Source: Luteimonas panaciterrae
GTDB taxonomy: Bacteria > Pseudomonadota > Gammaproteobacteria > Xanthomonadales > Xanthomonadaceae
DNA: 64,000 nucleotides
Direction of reading: 5' to 3'
NCBI RefSeq assembly: GCF_020511115.1
Contig: NZ_JAJAVH010000004.1
Location: forward strand, 186,001-250,000
The notes below the pieces were generated by a model. That model had not been told where the DNA came from. It worked only from the letters and a program-made list of their open reading frames with translations, and did not search any database. Below are positions 22,453-30,218 of this stretch, piece after piece. Position numbers and translations under genes: made by a program. The stretch's first letter is position 1; the number at the start of each line of letters is the position of its first letter.

Positions 22453-22845
22453 GTCAATGGCTGACGGGCGGCCTGTTATCCGGTCGTCCGTTCTCCGGCA
22501 TTTTTCGATTCATGCAAGGGTTTGCCTTGTCCGCAAAGGAATGCGGTGCCGCCGCCGGTTGCGGCTCGACTCGAATACTGCGGATCGCATGTTCGCTGCC
22601 TCGCCCGAGGTGAGTGGATCGCGCCAGCACAGTCCGCCAGCATGGTTGTAGGCGGTCACGTCGTCGCTGTGACGTCGCATGTCGATCACACATAGTTGTA
22701 GCCGGAGAGACTCCATGTCGCGCGTACCTCGGCGACATGCACGCCATTCATGAGGGTAGGGTGGAATGCGCTTTCCGGAAACGGCAGCAGCGAGCGCGCT
22801 GAAGTGACCAGGGCGATGTCAAGGACAGCCTTTGTTGACTTGCCG
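22453..22845. other. Gene-poor stretch with possible gene remnant and one KOPS
   Basis: No convincing intact gene is seen in these 393 bases. On the minus strand short frames at 22510-22747 are broken by stops yet read protein-like pieces (for example HVAEVRATWSLSGYNYV), which could be a decayed gene. A GGGTAGGG octamer lies at 22754-22761. No terminator was recognised after the TonB receptor operon. Confidence 0.4.
22754..22761 (+). promoter_or_regulatory. KOPS octamer (last on the left of dif)
   Basis: GGGTAGGG matches the FtsK-orienting consensus GGGNAGGG and points rightwards to the dif-like site at 24157. It is the nearest left-hand member of the set listed in the findings. Confidence 0.5.
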
Positions 22846-23085
22846 TCAGCCGTTCTCGATATATCCCAAAGCGTCTAAAAGCACGGACAGGCCTGATAAA
22901 AAAAATAACAACCCGAACAAGAAGAAGAGACAGCCAATAACAATTGCTCTCCAGCCGATTGCTGTCAGCACTGGAGGATCAAGTTCACCTACGTATTTTC
23001 TGCGGATGATGATTCGTACCGCCCAGACCATAACAATCAGCCCAATACCGGAAGTGCATACAATTAATGTGATAAGTTCGAGCAT
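22846..23085 (-). CDS. Small two-helix membrane protein, hypothetical
   Basis: The 79-residue frame has two strongly hydrophobic helices (residues 4-24 and about 47-71) separated by a short basic loop RIIIRRKYVGELD. Base composition is clearly AT-richer than the flanking genome, and a poly-A/T tract follows its 3' end region (about 22898-22920). It belongs to the accessory patch around dif. No homologue recognised; function unknown. Confidence 0.5.
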   Translation of the reverse strand: MLELITLIVCTSGIGLIVMVWAVRIIIRRKYVGELDPPVLTAIGWRAIVIGCLFFLFGLLFFLSGLSVLLDALGYIENG

Positions 23086-23131
23086 ATCTAGAACTCTGGA
23101 AGATTGATGTCGGATTTATACAAGTCAGCTT

Positions 23132-23962
23132 CTAGGATCTCGAAAATTGATCTTTCCACGAGCCATCGTCCCACTGATCTACGATTTTTATATCGGGAAG
23201 GCCTTTCCATTCCCAAGATTCTTTAGGAAACTTCAAATTATATAAGTTTTTCCCCTCATTCATTAGAATTTGTCTTGCGGCCGCAATGTATTCGGAAAGA
23301 TTAGGGGTGTCGTGAATAGCTACGTTGATGGCGGCGGCTGTGGTTTGAATAGAATCTGACAGCCACAGCATGACTAATTTTTCTTTGTATGAGAAGGGAG
23401 GGTAGTGTCCTTTTCTTGTTATCTGGATCATTTGTCCGTGCGTAAAGGCGTGCAGGTAACCTGGAAAACTGTCATGTAGTAGTTTTGCCTCAGGGAAAAC
23501 TTCGACGATGGCCTCAAGAAGGCCGCCTATCAGTGGAAGCCGATCTTTTCTGCTTGGTTGTTTGCGCGGGTTGATGAGGTGCTTTATTTTGCTGGGTGGC
23601 GCGCAATACGCGAGCCAATATGCAGTTGCAGAGGCTTCAAGTAATGGACGAAGCAATGCAGCTGCGGAGCCAGTATTGTTCGCTTCTATCAATCGAGCGA
23701 TGGCTAGATGATGTTCGCTCGCAAGGCTGGCTGCGCATTGGGCCAGATACAATCGTGCCAACTTGGGCAATTCGGTTGTCGTACGGCTATGTAGAATCCA
23801 ACCGTGTTGCCGTGAGAGCAGGCAGCGTTGACTGAGGACTTCCAGTTCCGGTGTCGTGTACAACCTGTCCCCCTGACTGGCCCGCACAGAGCGACAGCAT
23901 AGACCAGCCCGTCCTCGGTCTGCGTTGCTCACTGCAGTGGCGCGGCTGGCGACACTGCCCAC
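23132..23962 (-). CDS. Hypothetical protein, DUF6988/DUF5677-like
   Basis: The frame encodes up to 276 residues, but the first ~60 (GC-rich, low-complexity) may not be translated. The convincing part starts near KLARLYLAQCAASLASEHHLAIARLIEANNTGSAAALLRPLLEASATAYWLAYC. It later has YLHAFTHGQMIQITRKG. These blocks, a helix with a conserved arginine/glutamate followed by an H-x-x-T-H motif, resemble the DUF6988/DUF5677 group of unknown function. The coding part is AT-richer than the genome and standing alone, which suggests recent acquisition. Confidence 0.6.
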   Translation of the reverse strand: MGSVASRATAVSNADRGRAGLCCRSVRASQGDRLYTTPELEVLSQRCLLSRQHGWILHSRTTTELPKLARLYLAQCAASLASEHHLAIARLIEANNTGSAAALLRPLLEASATAYWLAYCAPPSKIKHLINPRKQPSRKDRLPLIGGLLEAIVEVFPEAKLLHDSFPGYLHAFTHGQMIQITRKGHYPPFSYKEKLVMLWLSDSIQTTAAAINVAIHDTPNLSEYIAAARQILMNEGKNLYNLKFPKESWEWKGLPDIKIVDQWDDGSWKDQFSRS

Positions 23963-24156
23963 AGACCGGCGACCTCATCGACCCGACCAGCTACACGAGC
24001 ACCGAAACCACGCCGTCGATGCCAAGAAACATTTCAGAGCAGCTTTGAATTGCCGCGCTATGGATCAGGCCATTGCGATCGCATCGCGGTGGGGAACGCC
24101 CAGGCTTTTAGCCGGTTGGTTAAAGCTGCGAAGAGACGGAGGCCACATCTGATCTT
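23963..24156. other. Intergenic segment left of the dif-like site
   Basis: No supported gene. A short + frame from 23851 to 24048 has protein-like wording (LQWRGWRHCPQTGDLIDPT) and could be a relic of a small phage-type gene, but it has no start signal or family match I can defend. Confidence 0.35.
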
Positions 24157-24184
24157 ATTTCGCATAATGTACATTATGTTCAAT
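24157..24184 (+). other. dif: dif-like XerCD recombination site
   Basis: A 28-base site is composed of a left arm ATTTCGCATAA (24157-24167, XerC side), centre TGTACA (24168-24173) and right arm TTATGTTCAAT (24174-24184, XerD side). The gammaproteobacterial dif consensus has arms of the form NNTNCGCATAA and TTATGTTAAAT around TGTATA. The site therefore differs only at one central base and at one base of the XerD arm. FtsK-orienting octamers converge on it from both sides. It is either the chromosomal dif or a dif/att junction left by a dif-integrating element. Confidence 0.85.
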
Positions 24185-24297
24185 GCGATGCACCGCTTGG
24201 CTCGCCGCCTGCGCCACCAGTTGCTGGCGTGGCTGGTGCGCTTGCAGCTTTCAGACGATGGCGCTTACATGATCCCCCAACCTACAGGGGGTTAATC

Positions 24298-24417
24298 ATG
24301 GACGACAGCGAGGCCAACCCCTCGGCGTGGTACGGATGGCGGCTGCAAGGCCGCCATCTCGTTTCCCCGGACGGCCAACGCATCCGCCCAGAGTTCGGCC
24401 ATGCATCAAAGTCATGA
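24298..24417 (+). CDS. Short DUF3653-like phage-type protein, possibly truncated
   Basis: ATG 24298 follows an AGGGGG ribosome site. It encodes 39 residues: MDDSEANPSAWYGWRLQGRH then LVSPDGQRIRPEFGHASKS. The W-x-GWR and SPDG pair resembles the small DUF3653 proteins that I associate with phages of Xanthomonadales. Known members are about twice as long. Just before the TGA the +1 frame stays open to a TGA at about 24463, so a frameshifted remnant is possible. It begins 114 bases from the dif-like site. Confidence 0.45.
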   Translation: MDDSEANPSAWYGWRLQGRHLVSPDGQRIRPEFGHASKS

Positions 24418-24528
24418 TCGTCCACCTCGCCGATTACCGTCACAACGACGTCGCGGTGAGCTGACCACCTATCCCCTGAGGAAATCTAAGGGCATCACGC
24501 TTATGATCTAAGACACAAGGGGGAAATT
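24418..24528. other. Intergenic, nothing recognised
   Basis: A short stretch between the DUF3653-like frame and the next gene. AAGGGGGAAATT at about 24518-24529 serves as ribosome site for the gene starting at 24529. Confidence 0.4.
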
Positions 24529-25116
24529 ATGGATAGCGGAGTAGCTGGCCTCTTAGGCGCACTGATTGGCGGCATCATTTCATGGTTCGCTACATGGAGC
24601 ATAGAAGTACGTCGAGATCGTAGACAGGCAAGAAACCTTGCTCTAGCAGCTGCTAGTGAAATAGACGCTGCGCTGGAAATGGTCAGTGCACGTAACTGGA
24701 GGCAAGAATTTGTGACGGCCCTTGCCTTGGCGGAAAAAGGGATCGTCGACCTCGGGACGATCCATGTTCGAGATGATTATCTTCCAATGTGCCGCGCGGC
24801 AATGGCTCATGCAGGCGTAATTAGCCGCGAACTCTCAGTGGATTTAGCAAGGTTCATTACACTTGCAGATGCGCTTACATCTGATCTTAAACGCATGGCT
24901 GAACATTCGCCAGGAACGTATGGAGCATTATTTGCTGAAGACGATGCCGAAGGCGCTGCAAGGGTCTATGAAAGCTTAATAAAAATTATAGATTCTGCAT
25001 TTGTTGTTGGTACTAGAATGGTAACGCTAGTAGACAAAATGTATCCGAAAGAGATAAGCGGTTACGTGGCTCGCTTTAAGGGTGCTTGGAATATCATTGC
25101 TGCCGGATCGCTATAA
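24529..25116 (+). CDS. Hypothetical membrane-anchored protein
   Basis: The 195-residue product is preceded by AAGGGGGAAAT. It has one N-terminal membrane segment (VAGLLGALIGGIISWFATWSI, residues 4-24) followed by a basic stop-transfer EVRRDRRQARN. The cytosolic part is helical and soluble, with no recognised motif. N-terminal anchors of this form are common in orphan phage or island proteins. Composition is AT-richer than the genome. Function unknown. Confidence 0.6.
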   Translation: MDSGVAGLLGALIGGIISWFATWSIEVRRDRRQARNLALAAASEIDAALEMVSARNWRQEFVTALALAEKGIVDLGTIHVRDDYLPMCRAAMAHAGVISRELSVDLARFITLADALTSDLKRMAEHSPGTYGALFAEDDAEGAARVYESLIKIIDSAFVVGTRMVTLVDKMYPKEISGYVARFKGAWNIIAAGSL

Positions 25117-25142
25117 CGCATGCCTACTGCATATCAGAACAA

Positions 25143-25715
25143 CTAACCTACTCTCGCTTCTCTGACCGGTTTGACCTTTGACGAAAGCAATGACGCAATA
25201 CGATCGTTGAAAAGACAAAACACATCCAAAGTGTGCTCGCCGTGTCCACCGCCGCTGATCATATCTTCTGGCTTCTTAGGCACTGGATAACGCCCCAACC
25301 AAACTATGTATTTGGATAGGAACTCGCAAAGATCGGCTTCACTCTTACTCAATGAAACACCTGCGATTGCAGCAAGATCATTGAGGTTATGAGTTTGATA
25401 CTTGGTATCGCTAGGATCTCGCGTGGCCTCGGAAAAATAGATGGCCTTCAATCCCACTTCGATAGTGTAACCGGCTAAAAGAAACGTAGAGCCCCAGCCG
25501 CTTACAAGAAAGCTGTCTAAGAAGTTCGCATTCGTCAGTTTGGCTGAATCAAAACTTTGAATCTCCACGTACATGCGATCAACAAGAATTCGAGAGCCCA
25601 TAGAAAGCTGTTTATAAGTCGCGTGCCAACGATGCGGACTAACACTGTCTTCTGCGTGCGTATCAATACCGCCCGACGTAAAAAAGCCAACCATAGATTT
25701 CTTGCAATCATTCAT
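25143..25715 (-). CDS. Hypothetical protein with HEPN-like helix motif
   Basis: I chose ATG 25715, which has AGGAAGGGA upstream; the frame is open to 25808. The 190-residue product contains LLAGYTIEVGLKAIYFS (about residues 79-95) followed by THNLNDLAAIAG (108-119). That arrangement is seen in HEPN-domain proteins, where a G-x-S/T-I-E-x-x-L-K-A helix precedes a histidine-containing second helix. HEPN proteins are often RNases or partners in toxin and defence systems, but the canonical R-x4-6-H catalytic motif is not obvious here. The gene is convergent with and 26 bases from the anchored protein gene. AT-rich; function unknown. Confidence 0.55.
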   Translation of the reverse strand: MNDCKKSMVGFFTSGGIDTHAEDSVSPHRWHATYKQLSMGSRILVDRMYVEIQSFDSAKLTNANFLDSFLVSGWGSTFLLAGYTIEVGLKAIYFSEATRDPSDTKYQTHNLNDLAAIAGVSLSKSEADLCEFLSKYIVWLGRYPVPKKPEDMISGGGHGEHTLDVFCLFNDRIASLLSSKVKPVREARVG

Positions 25716-25859
25716 GATCGCGTCCCTTCCTGAATCATGAATATATCTCAGAAACTGATCGGCTCGTAAGGCGGGTCTTGCCCGATGGAGCGGCGTGCAT
25801 ATGACCATGAATTGCCGCAGCGTGCTTGATCGCTGGCCTGATTGGGTTGGCTGGCCCGG

Positions 25860-26270
25860 TTAAAAGCCTCTACAGGCCGCAAACACGGCATCGTTGAGGC
25901 GTCGCCGTAGATCGATGCTTGAGGTGTTTTCCATGCGCGCCCGATCGCGCTTTGCCTGTTCGCATTCGGCGGATACGCGTGGCGTTCGGTGTTGCGGTGG
26001 ACTGTGGTAGACCCGGTCCGTTCCGGCAGCCTTGGCAAGCCGTCGATTCTCGGCCATGCGCCGCTTGGCGTCGTCGCGGGCGCGCTTGTGGTCCTCGCTG
26101 GAGCGCTCCTCATCAGTCGTCACGTTCTTGACCGATGCTGTCCGGGTGCCCGAGGGGCACGGCATGTTCTGCAGTGTCACCTGCCCGCCTCTGTCTACGC
26201 AGCGGTAAACATCCGCTGCCGGCACTGACCCGGCAGTCAGACACAACAAAAAGCCCACGATCCATTTCAT
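25860..26270 (-). CDS. Secreted DUF4124 domain protein
   Basis: The 136-residue product has a signal peptide (MKWIVGFLLCLTAGSVPAA) directly followed by the DUF4124 core DVYRCVDRGGQVTLQNMPCPSGT with its two cysteines. A charged coiled region rich in Arg/Glu and a C-terminal cysteine pair (ECEQ, AACRGF) follow. Such periplasmic proteins are numerous in Xanthomonadales; function unknown. Its GC-rich codon use marks the right edge of the accessory patch. Confidence 0.8.
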   Translation of the reverse strand: MKWIVGFLLCLTAGSVPAADVYRCVDRGGQVTLQNMPCPSGTRTASVKNVTTDEERSSEDHKRARDDAKRRMAENRRLAKAAGTDRVYHSPPQHRTPRVSAECEQAKRDRARMENTSSIDLRRRLNDAVFAACRGF

Positions 26271-26312
26271 GGCATACCCCCTGTATGTCGGAGAATAGCC
26301 AAAGCATCGTCA

Positions 26313-27533
26313 GTGAGATTTCACGGTCAGATTGACGACGTCCAATCACGGAGCGCGTTGCCGGTGGCGGAAATTTTCTGGGTATTCCTGAAGCTGGGCC
26401 TGACTTCGTTCGGCGGTCCCATCGCGCATCTCGGCTATTTCCGGGAGGAATTCGTGCGTCGGCGGCAGTGGCTGGACGATGCGGGTTTCGCGCAGTTGCT
26501 GGCCGTCTGTCAGTTCCTGCCGGGGCCGGCCAGCAGCCAGTTGGGGTTCGCCATCGGGCTGTTTCGAGGCGGATGGCCGGGAGCGTTGATGGCGTTCGTC
26601 GGGTTCACCCTGCCCTCGGCGTTGCTGATGTTCGGTATTGCGCTGCTGGCGCCGCATGTCGATGGCGGCATCGGCAGCGCGGTCGTGCACGGGTTGAAAC
26701 TGGTGGCGGTTGCCGTGGTCGCGCAAGGCATTCTCGGCATGGCGCGACAGCTGACGCCGGATGTGCCTCGTGTCCTGATCGCCGCGGTCGCGGCTGCGTT
26801 GATCTTGTTGACGGGCAATGTCTGGATGCAACTGGTCGCCATCGCGCTGGGCGGTGCGGCGGGACTGTGGATGTGCAGGCGTGTGACGCCGCCGCCAGCG
26901 GCGACTTTCCCGGTGCGCTATGGCACTGGCGTCGCGATGTCGTTCTTCGTGCTGTTTCTGGTCGGTCTTCTTGCGAGTCTGGCCTTGCCCACGGAGCAAA
27001 CGGTTTCCACGGGTGGATTGGCCGCGGCGTTTTATCGAACCGGTGCTTTGGTGTTCGGTGGCGGCCACGTCGTGTTGCCGCTCCTGCAGCACACGGTGGT
27101 CGAACCTGGCTGGGTGACGTCGGATGCGTTCCTGGCCGGCTACGGTGCGGCGCAGGCGATGCCGGGGCCGATGTTTTCGCTGGCGGCGTTCCTGGGAGCG
27201 AGTGCATCGTTGGATACATCGCCAGGACTTGGTGCGAGCATCGCCTTGATCGCGGTCTTCCTGCCGGGTTTCCTGTTGTTGCTGGCGGTGCTGCCCGTAT
27301 GGACGCGTCTGGCGGCGCGGGCGTGGGCGATTCGCGTCATGGCGGGAATCAACGCGGCCGTCGTCGGTCTTCTGGTGGCCGCGTTCTACGATCCTGTCTG
27401 GACTGAGGGGATTCGCGGTTTCGCCGATGTTGTGATCGCCGCTGTCGCCTTCGTGATGCTGATGGCGTTTCGTCTCTCGGCGCTGTGGACAGTGCTCTGG
27501 TGCGTCGTTGCTTCGGCCGCGCTGACTTTGTAG
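26313..27533 (+). CDS. chrA: Chromate efflux transporter ChrA (CHR family)
   Basis: The 406-residue inner-membrane protein is built of two homologous halves. Each half starts with the family motif: FLKLGLTSFGGPIAHLGYF with QFLPGPASSQLG in the first, and GALVFGGGHVVLPLL with QAMPGPMFSLAAF in the second. CHR proteins extrude chromate or related oxyanions. The start is GTG 26313; no regulator (chrB) is adjacent, so the physiological substrate is uncertain. The first KOPS to the right of dif (26608) lies inside it. Confidence 0.9.
   Translation: MRFHGQIDDVQSRSALPVAEIFWVFLKLGLTSFGGPIAHLGYFREEFVRRRQWLDDAGFAQLLAVCQFLPGPASSQLGFAIGLFRGGWPGALMAFVGFTLPSALLMFGIALLAPHVDGGIGSAVVHGLKLVAVAVVAQGILGMARQLTPDVPRVLIAAVAAALILLTGNVWMQLVAIALGGAAGLWMCRRVTPPPAATFPVRYGTGVAMSFFVLFLVGLLASLALPTEQTVSTGGLAAAFYRTGALVFGGGHVVLPLLQHTVVEPGWVTSDAFLAGYGAAQAMPGPMFSLAAFLGASASLDTSPGLGASIALIAVFLPGFLLLLAVLPVWTRLAARAWAIRVMAGINAAVVGLLVAAFYDPVWTEGIRGFADVVIAAVAFVMLMAFRLSALWTVLWCVVASAALTL
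26608..26615 (-). promoter_or_regulatory. KOPS octamer on the minus strand (first on the right of dif)
   Basis: CCCTGCCC on the + strand is GGGCAGGG on the minus strand, so it points leftwards to the dif-like site. It marks the change of KOPS polarity described in the findings. Confidence 0.5.
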
Positions 27534-27551
27534 CGGATCGGCGAGGCGGAA

Positions 27552-28928
27552 TCAGCTCTTCAGTTTCAAGACGCGATTCACGCCCAGCGCGGCCAAGGTG
27601 CAGATCGCGCCGGACAGCAGATAAGCGCCGACGAAGGCGAGGCCGAAATGCGCGCACAGGCCCAGCGCGACCAGCGGCGCGAAGGCGGCGCCGATCAGCC
27701 AGGCGAGATCGGATGTGAGCGCGGCGCCGGTATAGCGGTAGCGGGCGCCGAAATTGGCCGTCACCGAACCCGCCGCCTGGCCGTAGGACAGGCCGAGCAG
27801 GACGAAGCCGATCAGGATGAACACGTCCTGCCCCAAAGTGCCGGAGCCCAGCAGCGTCGGTGCGAAGCCGCTGAACATGGCGATCGCCGCGGCCAGCGCG
27901 CCGAGGGTGCGCGGACGGCCGAAACGGTCGGCGATCACACCGGAAACGACCATGGCACCGGCCGCGAGCAGCGCGCCGATGATCTGCACGCCGAGGAACT
28001 CGCTGACCGACTGGTTCGAGTACAGCAGAATCCACGACAGCGGGAAGATCGTGACGATGTGGAACAGCGCATAGCTCGCCAATGCCGCGAACGCGCCGAT
28101 CACGACATGGCGGCCCTTGGCGGCGAACAGTTCGAGCACGGGCGTGGGCTCGAGATCATGCTGACCGAGCTCGCGCTCGTATTCGTGCGTGACCACCAGG
28201 CGCAGGCGCGCGAACAACGCCACGACATTGATCGCGAAGGCGGCGAAGAACGGATAGCGCCAACCCCAGTCGAGAAAATCTTCCTTCGACAAACTGGAAT
28301 TGAGGAAGGCAAACAATCCGGCGGCGATGATGAAACCCGCCGGCGCGCCGAGCTGGCCGAGCATCGCGTACCAGCCGCGGCGATGCTTGGGGGCGTTCAG
28401 CGCCAGCAACGACGGCAGGCCATCCCAGGAGCCGCCCAGAGCGATGCCCTGCCCCACGCGGAACAGCGACAGCAATACGATGGAAAGCGCGCCGATCGTG
28501 TTGTATCCGGGCAGGAACGCGATGCCGGCGGTGCAGGTGCCGAGCAGGAACAACGCGGCGGTGAGCTTGGTGCTGCGTTCCCAGCGGCTCTGGATCCACA
28601 TGAACAGCACGGTGCCGAACGGCCGCGCGATGAAGGCGAGCGCGAAGATGGCGAACGACCACAGCGTGCCCTCGAGCTTGCCGAGGAACGGAAAGAACAC
28701 CGACGGAAACACCAGCGCCGAGGCGATGCCGTAGACGAAGAAGTCGAAATATTCCGAGGCACGCCCGATCACCACGCCGACCGCGATCTCGCCCGGCGCG
28801 ACTTCCGAATGCGTGTCCGCATTGGGGGGCGGCGTGCTCATGTGGCCAGGGGTTGCATGATTCTCGGCGTGCATGGATTGGAGCTGGTCAGTTTTGGAGC
28901 TGGTCAGTTGCGGAGCGGCAGGCGTCAT
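27552..28928 (-). CDS. MFS transporter, metabolite:H+ symporter-like
   Basis: The frame encodes up to 458 residues with 12 predicted membrane helices. It has the MHS-type features GRASEYFDFFVYGIASALVFPSVFFP (helix 1) and FIARPFGTVLFMWIQSRWERS (loop 2-3), plus the LFRVGQGIALGGSWDGLPSLLALNAP stretch. Several in-frame ATGs exist; 28841 would give a 429-residue protein with a typical short N terminus and may be the true start. It is divergent from cyoA. Substrate unknown. Confidence 0.85.
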   Translation of the reverse strand: MTPAAPQLTSSKTDQLQSMHAENHATPGHMSTPPPNADTHSEVAPGEIAVGVVIGRASEYFDFFVYGIASALVFPSVFFPFLGKLEGTLWSFAIFALAFIARPFGTVLFMWIQSRWERSTKLTAALFLLGTCTAGIAFLPGYNTIGALSIVLLSLFRVGQGIALGGSWDGLPSLLALNAPKHRRGWYAMLGQLGAPAGFIIAAGLFAFLNSSLSKEDFLDWGWRYPFFAAFAINVVALFARLRLVVTHEYERELGQHDLEPTPVLELFAAKGRHVVIGAFAALASYALFHIVTIFPLSWILLYSNQSVSEFLGVQIIGALLAAGAMVVSGVIADRFGRPRTLGALAAAIAMFSGFAPTLLGSGTLGQDVFILIGFVLLGLSYGQAAGSVTANFGARYRYTGAALTSDLAWLIGAAFAPLVALGLCAHFGLAFVGAYLLSGAICTLAALGVNRVLKLKS

Positions 28929-29107
28929 CGCCCTGTAGCACGGATGCCTGAGACATCCGCATGCCGGGATGTCGCTAGCTTCTCACCATCGCGCCAGTCG
29001 GGCCATAGGACAAAACGTCCAATCGTCGGCACTGCGAGTCACGACTAAAGTGCGTCATGCCGCGGCGGACGCGGTCCTGAATTCCAAGTGTCGTGTTCCT
29101 CCCCCCG

Positions 29108-30160
29108 ATGACCACTCTGAAGTCCCTGTGCCGCCGATTGTTGGCCGCTGCCGCCCTGCTGCCCCTGGCCGGCTGCAATACGATCCTGCTGAACGCGCCC
29201 GGCGATGTGGCCGCGCAGCAAGGCAATCTGATCGTCGTTTCGACGCTGTTGATGCTGCTGATCATCGTGCCGGTGATCGCGCTGACGCTGCTGTTCGCCT
29301 GGCGCTACCGCGCTTCCAACAAGGAAGCGACCTACAAGCCCGACTGGGACCACTCGACCCAGCTGGAACTGCTGATCTGGGCTGCCCCGCTGCTGATCAT
29401 CATCGCGCTTGGCGCGCTGACCTGGATCAGCACGCATACGCTCGATCCTTATCGTCCGCTCGATCGCATCTCCGCCGCGAAACCGGTGCCGGCCGGCACC
29501 AAGCCGCTAGTGGTGGAAGTGGTGGCGCTCGACTGGAAATGGCTGTTCCTCTATCCGGAGCAGAACATCGCCACGGTGAACGAACTGGCCGCGCCGGTGG
29601 ATCGCCCGATCCAGTTCAAGATCACCGCGTCCACGGTGATGAACTCGTTCTACATCCCTGCCCTCGCCGGCCAGATCTATGCGATGCCGGGCATGGAGAC
29701 TTCCCTGCACGCGGTGATGAATTCGCCCGGTGAGTACGAAGGCTTCTCGGCCAATTACAGCGGCGCCGGTTTTTCCGGCATGCGCTTCAAGTTCCATGGC
29801 CTGAGCGAGGGCGATTTCGAGCGCTGGGTGCAGAACGCGAGGAACAGCGGCAGCCCGCTCGATCGTCCCGACTACCTGCAGCTCGAGAAGCCCAGCGAAC
29901 GCGAGCCCGTGCGCCACTACGCCAGCGTCGCGCCGGGTTTGTACCGCGCGATCCTCAATCGCTGCGTGGACACCGACCGCATGTGCATGGACGAGATGAT
30001 GGCCATCGACGCCGCTGGCGGGCTCGGCCTGGGCAGTGTCGAAGCGCTGCTTCCGCGCCGCAAGGGCGATCTGCGCGGCGGCCCCATCGTGGCCTCGGCG
30101 ATGTGTACCGCCGATAGCGCCGGCAAGCCGTGGAACACGGCGATCAGCCTCGCCCCATGA
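29108..30160 (+). CDS. cyoA: Cytochrome bo3 ubiquinol oxidase subunit II
   Basis: The 350-residue lipoprotein has signal peptide and lipobox LLPLAGC, two transmembrane helices and a periplasmic cupredoxin domain. The CuA ligands of cytochrome c oxidases are absent, as expected for a quinol oxidase: around [21 protein letters not shown] there is no C-x3-C. ATG 29108 is preferred over GTG 29093. It is the first gene of cyoABCD-surf1. An extra C-terminal region (residues ~260-350, with two cysteines [12 protein letters not shown]) is longer than in enteric CyoA. Confidence 0.95.
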   Translation: MTTLKSLCRRLLAAAALLPLAGCNTILLNAPGDVAAQQGNLIVVSTLLMLLIIVPVIALTLLFAWRYRASNKEATYKPDWDHSTQLELLIWAAPLLIIIALGALTWISTHTLDPYRPLDRISAAKPVPAGTKPLVVEVVALDWKWLFLYPEQNIATVNELAAPVDRPIQFKITASTVMNSFYIPALAGQIYAMPGMETSLHAVMNSPGEYEGFSANYSGAGFSGMRFKFHGLSEGDFERWVQNARNSGSPLDRPDYLQLEKPSEREPVRHYASVAPGLYRAILNRCVDTDRMCMDEMMAIDAAGGLGLGSVEALLPRRKGDLRGGPIVASAMCTADSAGKPWNTAISLAP

Positions 30161-30218
30161 CGCAAAAAAGACAGGCTTGGCGCGAGCGCCGCCTGCCGCA
30201 AGGATTCTTGGAGTCGAT

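Noticed and set aside
22454-22747. Minus-strand frames of 68 and 97 codons after the TonB receptor operon
   Set aside because: No start signals or motifs; at most a decayed gene, described as such.
24190-26300. A second dif/att copy to bound an integrated element
   Set aside because: I searched by eye for GCATAAT and TTATGTT-type arms on both sides and found none, so no intact element can be delimited.
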